DNA from: Deltaproteobacteria bacterium Ga0077539
GTDB lineage: Bacteria > Myxococcota_A > Polyangia > Polyangiales > Ga0077539
DNA length: 36,801 nt
Assembly: GCA_001465015.1 (NCBI GenBank)
Contig: LNEO01000312.1
Location: forward strand, 1 to 36,801
Direction of reading: 5' to 3'
Part shown: piece after piece, positions 22,230 through 28,802 of the stretch
Position numbering within the stretch: the first letter of the stretch is position 1
Layout of the letters: every line of letters starts with the position of its first letter
Notes under the pieces: generated by a model
Seen by the model: the letters and a program-made list of their open reading frames with translations, nothing else
Told to the model about the DNA's origin: nothing
The model's database searches: none
Made by a program: the position numbers and the translations under genes

Positions 22230-23219
22230 TCAGAGGCGAACGTCGACGGCGGCGCGCTGGCGGAGCTCACGGAGGTACGCACGCTGTTGCCGCGCCATCT
22301 CGCGGTTGAGCAGCTCGCTGTAGATCTCGTCGCGCGAGTCGGCGAGCGACGGGACGTTCGTCGCCTGGCGAGAGAGCAATCGAAAGATATGAAAGCCGTT
22401 TTCTCCGCGGGTCACCGCGCTGAGCTGCCCGGGCTGCAACGAGCGAATCGCGTTGATGAGCCAGTCGGGCGCGGGCTGGTCGGGGTCTTGAGGATCGATC
22501 GTGCCGAGGTCGCCGCCCTGATCGCGGGTCGCTGCGTCCTCGCTCGCGTCCGCCACGACCGCGGCGAAGTCCTCCCCCGCGCGGAGCCTCGCGCTGATGC
22601 GGTCGGCGCGGGCGCGCGTCGCTTCGATCTGCGCGCTCGTCGGGTTCTCGGGAAACGTCACGAAGCAGTGCGCCACGTTGAACGGCGCTCGATCCGCCGC
22701 AGCGCGGACGCGTCGGCGATACTCTTCTTGGATGTCCGACGGCGTCACGCTGACGCGGTTGCGGATCCGGATGTTCATCACGCGAAGGCGCAGGACCTCG
22801 GCCTCCATCATCGTGCGGTACTCCGCGCGCGTGACGCCCTCGGACTCGATCGCGTCGTAGATGTCTTGGAGGCTGCCGCCGTGCTGCTGCGCGATGCCCT
22901 GGATCATCCGGTCGACGTCCGCGGGGGTCACGTTGACCTGCAGCCGCGTCGCCGCGCGCCGAATGAGCGCGTCGTCGATCATCTTCTCGAGCGTCTCGCG
23001 GTAGAGCTGCTCGCGACGCTCTGCGCGCACCCGAGCGTCGGGCACCTGCGCGAGCTGCCTCTCGAACGGACGGAGCCTCCGCTCGACCTCCGACAAAAAG
23101 ATCGCGTCTTCTTCGACCACAGCGATGATGCGGTCGACAATTTCGGCGTGAGCTTGGGTCGGCGCGGAGAGCGCTGCGACCAGAGACAACACACACCCGG
23201 CTCGGAGCAGGCGATTCAC
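22230..23219 (-). CDS. SurA-like periplasmic peptidyl-prolyl isomerase/chaperone
   Basis: The 329-residue product starts at a GTG (23219) with a Sec signal peptide (LLRAGCVLSLVAALSAPTQAHA) followed directly by EIVDRIIAVVEEDAI. This is the SurA-type start 'VDRIVAVVND..I'. A SurA N-terminal helical chaperone region covers about residues 25-180, including the IDDALIRRAA and VTPADVDRMIQGIAQQHGGS segments. One parvulin (PpiC) domain covers about 185-300: VAHCFVTFPENPT, AGEDFAAVVADASED, QGGDLGTIDP and GENGFHIFRLL. It probably helps outer-membrane proteins fold. It is the third of three consecutive parvulin-like genes. The frame upstream of 23219 is a shadow of the neighbouring gene. Confidence 0.9.
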   Translation of the reverse strand: MNRLLRAGCVLSLVAALSAPTQAHAEIVDRIIAVVEEDAIFLSEVERRLRPFERQLAQVPDARVRAERREQLYRETLEKMIDDALIRRAATRLQVNVTPADVDRMIQGIAQQHGGSLQDIYDAIESEGVTRAEYRTMMEAEVLRLRVMNIRIRNRVSVTPSDIQEEYRRRVRAAADRAPFNVAHCFVTFPENPTSAQIEATRARADRISARLRAGEDFAAVVADASEDAATRDQGGDLGTIDPQDPDQPAPDWLINAIRSLQPGQLSAVTRGENGFHIFRLLSRQATNVPSLADSRDEIYSELLNREMARQQRAYLRELRQRAAVDVRL

Positions 23220-23277
23220 AGCAGCCCGAGGGCTATACAGCGCTTCACCGTCAAAGTCATCCAGACGGGGACTGTCT

Positions 23278-24396
23278 TCACCGACGGTCGAGCGATCCGG
23301 CCGCTGGGATCTGGACGCCTGGCGGCAAGAGCGTCTGCCCGATGCCCGCGCGGATGGCGGGGGGCGTCGATGCAGGGACGTCGATTCGCACCGACGAGAG
23401 CGCGCCCTCTTCGATTTGCACCGGCGTTTCGCGGCGAAGTCGCTCGAGCAGGTCGCGAACCGCGCGCGTCTGAGCCTGATCGTTGCGCTCTTCGAAGAGT
23501 CGGTTGCGGATCGCCCGTCGCACATCGTCGAGCGGCCGACGCAGCGCCTCTCGTCGGGCCAACATGCGAAGCACGTGAAACGCCGGGCCGCGGCCCGGCC
23601 CGCCGCGGGCGCTCTCGATCACTTCGCCGAGCACTTCTCCTACGTTTCGCAGGCGAAACGCGGCGCGAGCCACCTCGGCAGGGACCTGCGCCGAGCCCTC
23701 GATCGAGACGAAGCCCACGTCGCCGCCGGTCTCGCGGCCCGTGTCGTCGCGGCTCTCGCGCCGCACGAGGGCGCGCCACGCGGCGTCGTCGGTCGGCGAG
23801 CGCTGCGCTTCGGCGAGCACGCGTGCTGCGTCCGCGCGGGTCGCGAGCACCACCTGCGAGAAGCGCACCTGCTCGGGCGTCTCGTATTCGGCGATGTGCT
23901 CGCGGTAGTAGCGCTCGACGTCGGCCTCGGTCACGACCGCCGCAGCGACGCCGCTGCGAACATCGCTCTCGACCTGCCTCGCGAGCTGCGAGAGCACCGC
24001 GTTGCGAACGGTCGGGTCTCGGTCGAGCCCGCGGGTGCGGGCCTCGAGCGCGAGCAGTTCGCCGTCGATCCACGCGCGAACGAGCGAGCGCCGAGCGTCG
24101 GGCGTGTTCATTCGGGCGCGGAGGTAGGGGTTTTGCCCTGCGAGTCTGCGAGCGAAATCGCAGACCGTGAGCGTGGTGTCTCCGACGCGCGCGAGCACAG
24201 CGTCCCGCTCTGCCGGAGCGATGTCCGCGCACGGGTCATTGGACGCGTCCTGGCTGACCACTGGGGCCGCGGTGGCGGCGTCGCGGGCACGCTCGTTGGG
24301 AGGGGTAGGCTTGGGGCACCCCGCGACGGAGAGGGTCGCCGCGACGGCGAGCGCGAGGGAGAACCTTGCGGCCGAGCCGGTGTGCAAAGAGGACAT
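23278..24396 (-). CDS. Parvulin-type peptidyl-prolyl isomerase lipoprotein
   Basis: The 372-residue product starts at the ATG 24396 with a lipoprotein signal (LALAVAATLSVAGC). A Pro/Asp/Ala linker is followed by a SurA/PrsA-like helical region (FARRLAGQNPYLRARMNT; WIDGELLALEAR; VTEADVERYYREH). The PpiC domain covers about residues 185-300: VRFSQVVLATRADAARVL, WRALVRRESRDD, TGGDVGFVSIEG, VARAAFRLRNVGEV and FHVLRMLARREA. Membrane-anchored PrsA-type foldases help exported proteins fold. It lies between two related genes (gaps 79 bp before, 58 bp after). A short C-terminal extension (about 40 residues) rich in Pro/Ile/Val is not part of the domain. Confidence 0.85.
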   Translation of the reverse strand: MSSLHTGSAARFSLALAVAATLSVAGCPKPTPPNERARDAATAAPVVSQDASNDPCADIAPAERDAVLARVGDTTLTVCDFARRLAGQNPYLRARMNTPDARRSLVRAWIDGELLALEARTRGLDRDPTVRNAVLSQLARQVESDVRSGVAAAVVTEADVERYYREHIAEYETPEQVRFSQVVLATRADAARVLAEAQRSPTDDAAWRALVRRESRDDTGRETGGDVGFVSIEGSAQVPAEVARAAFRLRNVGEVLGEVIESARGGPGRGPAFHVLRMLARREALRRPLDDVRRAIRNRLFEERNDQAQTRAVRDLLERLRRETPVQIEEGALSSVRIDVPASTPPAIRAGIGQTLLPPGVQIPAAGSLDRR

Positions 24397-24475
24397 GCGG
24401 GCGTTTTCTTTAGGCCGTCGTGCGTCTACGGTGAAGTGACCGAGCCGAAGGCTCGGCGGGTCTACGGGCGAAGTA

Positions 24476-25654
24476 TCACCGTCGGCGCGGAGCGGCAACG
24501 CGGCGCGAGGCCCCGGAGCTTCGCGCGGGGGCGGGGACGGGCCTGAGCGAGACCGTTGTGAGGGCGCGGGAGTCGATCGAGACGGCGTCGACCGACTGCG
24601 CCCCGGCCAGGAGTTCTCCGCGCGCCCGAACGAGCGCCGCGCGAAAGGAGGTCAGAGACAGTCGAAAGGCGATCCGACGGGCGACGGCCTCGAGCGTGGC
24701 GGGCTCGGCGTCGATCCGCTCGAGCCGCTGAACGACGTAGAAACGCACCCGCGTTCGTGGTCTTCGCCGCCTTCCGACGCGCTCGGTGACCTCGACGCGG
24801 ACAGGGTCTGGCGCGACCGATGCGAATTCGGTCAGCGCAAAGGCGCGCTGCGCGACCGCGCGCGGGACGAGCTCGTTGCCCTCCTCGGTCACGAGGCCGA
24901 GGTCGCCGTCGTCGCGCTCGGCTCCGGCCGCGACGCTGCGCGCTCGCGCGAGCTCGCCGAAGTCTCGCCCCGCCGACAGCTCACGCAACGCCGCGCGCGC
25001 CGCAGGTTCGCTGCTCGTGACGACCGCGCGCACATGAACGCGCGCTACGCGGTCGAACTCGGCGCGGTGCTCTTCGAAGTAGCGCTGGATCGTCGAGCGC
25101 TCGGGCGCGACCCAGCTCCGTCGCGTCGCGTCCCGTGCGAGCGCGTCTGCGAGCGTCCGCTGCAGGCGCTCTTGCGTCTCGGCGTCTCGATCGAGCCCAC
25201 GCGCCGTCGCTTCACGGGCGAACGTCGCGTCGCGCACGGCCCGAGACAGCGCGTCTCTGGGCGCTAGCGGCGAGCCCCCTTCGCGCAGCGCCGCGAGCGA
25301 CAGTAGCGCGACGTCACAGGCCGTGATCGACTGCCCGGCGACGCGAGCGAGCTCGATGTCGGCCCCATCGAAGCTCAACGGACATCGAGAGCTGCTGTAT
25401 ACTCGCTCGACCGTCCCGGGCGCGGTCGCGTCGGAAGGCACAACGTCCGCAGCCGCAGTCTGCGCCGATCCGGACGGGCGCGACGGCGCGACGGCGACGG
25501 TGCTGGGGGCCAGCGGCGCGAGAGCGCATCCCATCGCCATCGCGGCGCCCGCGACGAGCGCGAAGAAGCGCGGGCTCGAAGCGAGGGTCTTCCAGCGCGC
25601 GCGCTGATGCGCGAAGCGCGAGAGCGGGTCGTCGGCGAACTCAGCGTTGCTCAC
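24476..25654 (-). CDS. Divergent parvulin-like lipoprotein
   Basis: The 392-residue product has a long basic N-terminus (about 27 residues) before a lipoprotein signal core (FFALVAGAAMAMGC). A Pro/Ser/Thr/Ala linker follows, then a helical region (DALSRAVRDATFAREATARGL), 'STIQRYFEEHRAEF' and a parvulin-like part (HVRAVVTSSEPAARAALREL, GRDFGELARARS, DDGDLGLVTEEG). The domain keeps the GDLG turn but is less conserved than its two downstream relatives, so isomerase activity is uncertain. The C-terminal tail is Arg/Pro/Ser-rich. The start is a GTG at 25654 that overlaps the stop of a possible small gene (GTGA). It is the first clear gene of the three-parvulin cluster. Confidence 0.75.
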   Translation of the reverse strand: MSNAEFADDPLSRFAHQRARWKTLASSPRFFALVAGAAMAMGCALAPLAPSTVAVAPSRPSGSAQTAAADVVPSDATAPGTVERVYSSSRCPLSFDGADIELARVAGQSITACDVALLSLAALREGGSPLAPRDALSRAVRDATFAREATARGLDRDAETQERLQRTLADALARDATRRSWVAPERSTIQRYFEEHRAEFDRVARVHVRAVVTSSEPAARAALRELSAGRDFGELARARSVAAGAERDDGDLGLVTEEGNELVPRAVAQRAFALTEFASVAPDPVRVEVTERVGRRRRPRTRVRFYVVQRLERIDAEPATLEAVARRIAFRLSLTSFRAALVRARGELLAGAQSVDAVSIDSRALTTVSLRPVPAPARSSGASRRVAAPRRR

Positions 25655-25962
25655 GAAATAGCCGCGTTGGAGGCAGAGAATGCATCGATCGCGCAGTCGA
25701 ACGCAAAGGGTCGATCTCGCCCGGCGCGGCGCGGCGCGGCGTGGAGCGCCCCGCCGACCACGAAATACACGAGCGACACGGCCGTGGGAGCAAGGATTCG
25801 ACGACCCGGCGCGAGACGGAGACCGCAGCGGGAGAACGCCAGCGCGTCACCTCGAGCGGACTGGCGTCGTGTTGCCAGCGAATCCAGTGGGAAAGTGAAG
25901 ATCGGTTTCGACTGAATCTTCTTCTTCGAGTTGGTTGAAGAAGAAGAAGAGGTCGAACCCAT
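25651..25962 (-). CDS. Possible small protein upstream of the parvulin cluster
   Basis: An ATG at 25962 opens a 103-residue frame whose TGA overlaps the GTG of the next gene (GTGA, 25651-25654). That is the same coupling seen at other junctions here. One hydrophobic stretch (ILAPTAVSLVYFVVGGAL) could cross the membrane. Against it, the first 40 codons have low third-position GC and encode a Ser/Lys run produced by the CTT/AAG hairpin, and no family is recognised. Only the part from about 25860 downwards shows codon use like its neighbours. It may be real but short, a remnant, or chance. Confidence 0.3.
   Translation of the reverse strand: MGSTSSSSSTNSKKKIQSKPIFTFPLDSLATRRQSARGDALAFSRCGLRLAPGRRILAPTAVSLVYFVVGGALHAAPRRAGRDRPFAFDCAIDAFSASNAAIS
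25917..25947. repeat. CTT/AAG inverted repeat (11-bp stem, 9-base loop)
   Basis: TCTTCTTCTTC (25917-25927) pairs perfectly with GAAGAAGAAGA (25937-25947). Each arm is a pure pyrimidine or purine triplet run, in a stretch clearly poorer in GC than its surroundings. It has no T-run after either side, so a simple intrinsic terminator is not obvious. Confidence 0.75.
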
Positions 25963-26112
25963 TGTGCACGAGCGCGTTCTTCGCTCTCCAAGGCCCGCCT
26001 TTGGCGGAGACGTCGCCGCGCTCCTGCGCGACCCCATGCGCGGGAGTCTCTGCTCCCGCGCCGGTGCTCCCTCTCCCACGCGCCTCGCTGCCGCGCCTCC
26101 TTCTCGCTCGCT
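25963..26112. other. Intergenic region with hairpins downstream of the PH-like gene
   Basis: No convincing gene is seen. GCGCGGGAG (26038-26046) and CTCCCGCGC (26053-26061) form a 9-bp stem with a 6-base loop, and a 5-bp CCGCC/GGCGG hairpin lies at 25995-26007. Both lie downstream of the minus-strand gene ending at 26113 and could stop its transcription, although no T-run follows. Together with 25655-25962, this leaves about 460 bp without a confident gene. Confidence 0.4.
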
Positions 26113-26787
26113 TCACGCGCGACCCTTGCGCGCTTCGTCCGATGATCGCTGCGCTTCGACCGTATCCGCGGTGGCCACGGACGGCTCGCTCGAGCCGACG
26201 CGCACTCCGGTGCCGCTCGTCGCGTTGGCTGCTTCACGCGCGCGCTCGATCGTGGCGGCGACCGCCGCGGCGTCATCTACGGTGATGACGTGACGCACGG
26301 TCCGTCCCTTGTCGTCGAGCCACTCGATCTCGACGCACTGCCCGCTGCCCCCCGGAACGCTGTAGCAAACCGCCCCTTCGCGCCCGTACCGAATGCCCCA
26401 GCCGCCGAAGCGCTTCCAGTCGTACGCGCCGGAGGTCACGGACTTGATTCGTTCGACTGGAATCTTCGGGCCGAACAGCCCGAGCTGAACGTGCACGACG
26501 CGCTCGGTCACCACCAGCCGCAGGTGCGAGAACAGAAGCCCCAACACCGCGGCGAAGGCGATCAAGAAGAGCCCCACGAGCGATGCGCCGAGGATGGTCG
26601 CCGCGCCGCCCTTCGCGATGGCAGAGCCGATGAGACCCAGCCCCATCAGGGCCGGGCCCGAAAAGAGCAAGAACCACCAACCCGGAACGCGCTTCTTCGA
26701 GATCGCGATCGCCGACCCTCCCTCCATGTACTTGGAGACGTACTCGTCGGACGACGCTCCCCCCGCGGTGTCGGGCTCTTCGCTCAT
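26113..26787 (-). CDS. Membrane protein with PH-like (DUF-type) domain, unknown function
   Basis: The 224-residue product starts at the ATG 26787, preceded by GGAGGAGC. An acidic N-terminus (about 30 residues) leads to two membrane helices at about residues 36-58 (WWFLLFSGPALMGLGLIGSA) and 62-88 (LVGLFLIAFAAVLGLLFS). A cytoplasmic beta-rich domain follows (LRLVVTERVVHVQLGLFGPKIP, then RIKSV, YDWKRFGGWGIRYG, GQCVEIEWLD). The pattern of two helices followed by 'VTxxxVxVxxGxxxxxIPxxxI' resembles bacterial PH-domain membrane proteins. The C-terminal about 50 residues are Ala/Ser/Thr/Glu-rich. It diverges from the HtrA pair at 26922. Confidence 0.65.
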   Translation of the reverse strand: MSEEPDTAGGASSDEYVSKYMEGGSAIAISKKRVPGWWFLLFSGPALMGLGLIGSAIAKGGAATILGASLVGLFLIAFAAVLGLLFSHLRLVVTERVVHVQLGLFGPKIPVERIKSVTSGAYDWKRFGGWGIRYGREGAVCYSVPGGSGQCVEIEWLDDKGRTVRHVITVDDAAAVAATIERAREAANATSGTGVRVGSSEPSVATADTVEAQRSSDEARKGRA

Positions 26788-26921
26788 CGCTGCTCCTCCG
26801 CCGCGAGGATAGCGCACCTGCCCTTTCGGTCAGGGGCGACCCCACCAGACGGGCACTACACGAACGGTCGGCTGTTCGCAGAGCAGTCCCAGGCTCACAA
26901 CGAGCGGCGGAGGCATCGATC
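26788..26921. promoter_or_regulatory. Divergent promoter region between the PH-like gene and the HtrA pair
   Basis: These 134 bp must serve both directions. GGAGGAGC lies before the minus-strand ATG and GCGGAGG before the plus-strand ATG at 26922. Clear -35/-10 hexamers or operators are not visible. Confidence 0.4.
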
Positions 26922-27818
26922 ATGGCTATCGAACTGAAAGAAATCTCTCGAGCGCTCTCGGAGATCGTCGCGAAGGTCGCTCCGTCCATCGTGCGCGTCG
27001 ACGGGCGCACGCAGCGAGGCGCGAGCGGCGTCGTGTACTCAGCGCAAGGGCTCGTTCTCACTGCGAATCACGCGCTCGAACGCGACGAGCACCTCACGGT
27101 CCACACGCACGACGGGCGCTCGCTCGACGCCAAGCTGCTCGGTCGCGACCCCGGAACAGACCTCGCCGTCCTCGAGGTCGACGCGACCGCAGGGCTCACG
27201 CCGCTCGCCTTCGCGAAGGCCGACGACGTCGCGGTCGGGCAAATCGTCCTCGCGATCGCGCGCCCCGGAAAGACCGCCCGCGCCACGAGCGGGATCGTCA
27301 GCGCCTTCGGCGAGAGCTACCGCACGCAACACAACGGTCGCGTCGATCACTACCTCGAGAGCGACGCCGAGCTTCGCCCGGGATTTTCGGGGGGAGCGCT
27401 GATCGACACCGACGGCCGCGCGCTGGGCATCGTCACGGGGTCGATCGTTCGCGGGACCACCGTGGCGATTCCATCGATCACGATCGAGCGCGTCGTGAGC
27501 GAGCTCGGCGCGCACGGCCGCGTGCGCCGCGGGTACCTCGGCGTCGGAAGCTACCCGGTGCGACTGTCACCCTCGGTGGCAGCCGCCATCGGAAAGACCG
27601 AAGGCGCCGTGATCGTCGCCGTCGAGCCCGACGGCCCCGCAGAGCGCTCGGGTCTCTTGCAAGGCGACGTACTGATCGCGATCGACGGACACCCGACCGC
27701 GCACCCCGCGCAGGTCGCCGCGGCGCTCGAAGACAAGGCAGACGCAGACGTGAAGATCGAGCTCGTCCGCGGAGGAAAGCTCGAGACCCTCACGGTCAAG
27801 ACAGGGCACCGACGATGA
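26922..27818 (+). CDS. HtrA/S1C-type trypsin-like serine protease with PDZ domain, no export signal
   Basis: The 298-residue product has a trypsin-like domain (about 10-185) with His50 (LTANHAL), Asp80 (GTDLAVL) and Ser156 in PGFSGGAL, in place of the usual GNSGGPL. A PDZ domain follows (about 195-295; YLGVG...AVEPDGPAERSGLLQGDVLIAIDG). The N-terminus (MAIELKEISRALSEIVAKVA) is amphipathic, with no Sec signal or membrane helix, so a cytosolic location is inferred. The catalytic triad is present, but the changed oxyanion-hole neighbourhood (F for N, A for P) may alter activity. Its stop overlaps the start of a second HtrA-like gene (ATGA, 27815-27818). The ATG at 26922 is supported by GGAGG nine bases upstream. 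Confidence 0.9.
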   Translation: MAIELKEISRALSEIVAKVAPSIVRVDGRTQRGASGVVYSAQGLVLTANHALERDEHLTVHTHDGRSLDAKLLGRDPGTDLAVLEVDATAGLTPLAFAKADDVAVGQIVLAIARPGKTARATSGIVSAFGESYRTQHNGRVDHYLESDAELRPGFSGGALIDTDGRALGIVTGSIVRGTTVAIPSITIERVVSELGAHGRVRRGYLGVGSYPVRLSPSVAAAIGKTEGAVIVAVEPDGPAERSGLLQGDVLIAIDGHPTAHPAQVAAALEDKADADVKIELVRGGKLETLTVKTGHRR

Positions 27819-28729
27819 CCCCGCTGCAACAGTTCTCGAGAGACCTCGAGGAGCTCGTCGCGAACACCGCTCCGGCGGTGGTCGCCGTCGAGCACCGCGG
27901 GGGGCAGGGATCTGGGGTCGTTCTGGCGCGAGATGGTTTCGTGCTCACAAATCGACACGTCGTCGCCCGCGCAGACGGGCGGGTGTCCGTGCGCTTCTCG
28001 GACGGCACCGACACCGCCGCCCGCGTGGTGGGCACGGACGCGCGCACAGACCTGGCGGTGCTGCGCACGGACGTATCGCACACGAGCTCGCTCGCCCTGG
28101 GTGACAGCCGCGCGCTGCGCGTAGGCTCGGTGGTCGTCGCGATCGGCAACCCGCTGCGCTTCGAGCAGAGCGTCTCGCTCGGCGTGGTGAGCGCCCTCGA
28201 GCGATCGCTTCCTGCGGGCCGCGGCGAGCCGCTCGAGGGGCTGGTTCAAACCGACGCCGCGATCAACCCGGGCAACTCTGGCGGACCGCTGCTCGACGCC
28301 TTCGGCAACGTCGTGGGAATCAACACCGCCATCCTCCCCTACGCCCAGGGGATAGGCTTTGCGATCCCTGCGCACACGGCGGAGTGGGTGACTGCTGTCC
28401 TCGTGCAGAAGGGATTCATCGAGCGTCCGCACTTCGGCGTGGTCGCGCGCGCAGAGCCCCTCGCGACTTCGTTTGCGAAAGAGCACGGACAAACGCGCGG
28501 CGTTCGCGTGGTGGGCGTGGGCAGCAACACGCCTGCGCAGAGGGCCGGGCTGCGCGACGGCGACCTGGTGCTGACCGTAGATGGCCAGCGCGTGGGCTCG
28601 GTCGACGACCTTCAGCGAGTGGCGGTGCTGAGCGCAAAAGCGAACTTCACCTTCGCGCTGCTTCGGGGAGCGCAGCGGCTCGAGGTCGAAGTGCGCCCGC
28701 AGCGCTCCAACAGCGCCTACGCGGCGTGA
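27815..28729 (+). CDS. HtrA-like serine protease with PDZ domain, no export signal
   Basis: The 304-residue product has the standard S1C triad: His48 (VLTNRHVV), Asp79 (RTDLAVL) and Ser155 (NPGNSGGPL). It also has VQTDAAI before the serine and the substrate-pocket GIGFAIP. A PDZ domain covers about residues 205-300 (RGVRVVGVGSNTPAQRAGLRDGDLVLTVDG). As with its partner, the N-terminus (MTPLQQFSRDLEELVANTAP) is not a signal peptide, which is unusual because HtrA/DegP proteins normally work in the periplasm. The two genes are coupled by ATGA and are probably tandem duplicates that diverged; they could form mixed oligomers. It converges on the gene ending at 28803, across the inverted repeat at 28742-28801. 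Confidence 0.92.
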   Translation: MTPLQQFSRDLEELVANTAPAVVAVEHRGGQGSGVVLARDGFVLTNRHVVARADGRVSVRFSDGTDTAARVVGTDARTDLAVLRTDVSHTSSLALGDSRALRVGSVVVAIGNPLRFEQSVSLGVVSALERSLPAGRGEPLEGLVQTDAAINPGNSGGPLLDAFGNVVGINTAILPYAQGIGFAIPAHTAEWVTAVLVQKGFIERPHFGVVARAEPLATSFAKEHGQTRGVRVVGVGSNTPAQRAGLRDGDLVLTVDGQRVGSVDDLQRVAVLSAKANFTFALLRGAQRLEVEVRPQRSNSAYAA

Positions 28730-28741
28730 GAACAGTCTGGT

Positions 28742-28801
28742 GCCGATCCCAGTGGCAGGCTCGCTGCCACCAGTGGCAGAGGCGCTGCCACTGGGATCGG
28801 C
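28742..28801. terminator. Nested inverted repeat between convergent genes (possible bidirectional terminator)
   Basis: GCCGATCCCAGTGGCAG (28742-28758) and CTGCCACTGGGATCGGC (28785-28801) are perfect 17-bp inverted copies. Inside lies CTGCCAC (28764-28770) and GTGGCAG (28773-28779). The 60 bases can fold as one long hairpin or as two tandem hairpins, each with GTGGCAG/CTGCCAC stems and 5-base loops. It fills the 73-bp gap between convergent genes. There is no T-run, so termination is inferred from position and symmetry; a small mobile palindromic element is the alternative. Confidence 0.6.
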
Positions 28802-28802
28802 G

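Noticed and set aside
19883..22309. Long plus-strand open frame (808 codons) opposite the oxidoreductase-like and Asp-box genes
   Set aside because: Low-complexity Arg/Ala composition expected from GC-rich antisense; the minus-strand genes have clear domains and coupled junctions.
25726..25745. GGCGC tandem run as a microsatellite or CRISPR-like repeat
   Set aside because: Four copies of a 5-base unit is too short and common in GC-rich DNA; no spacers are present.
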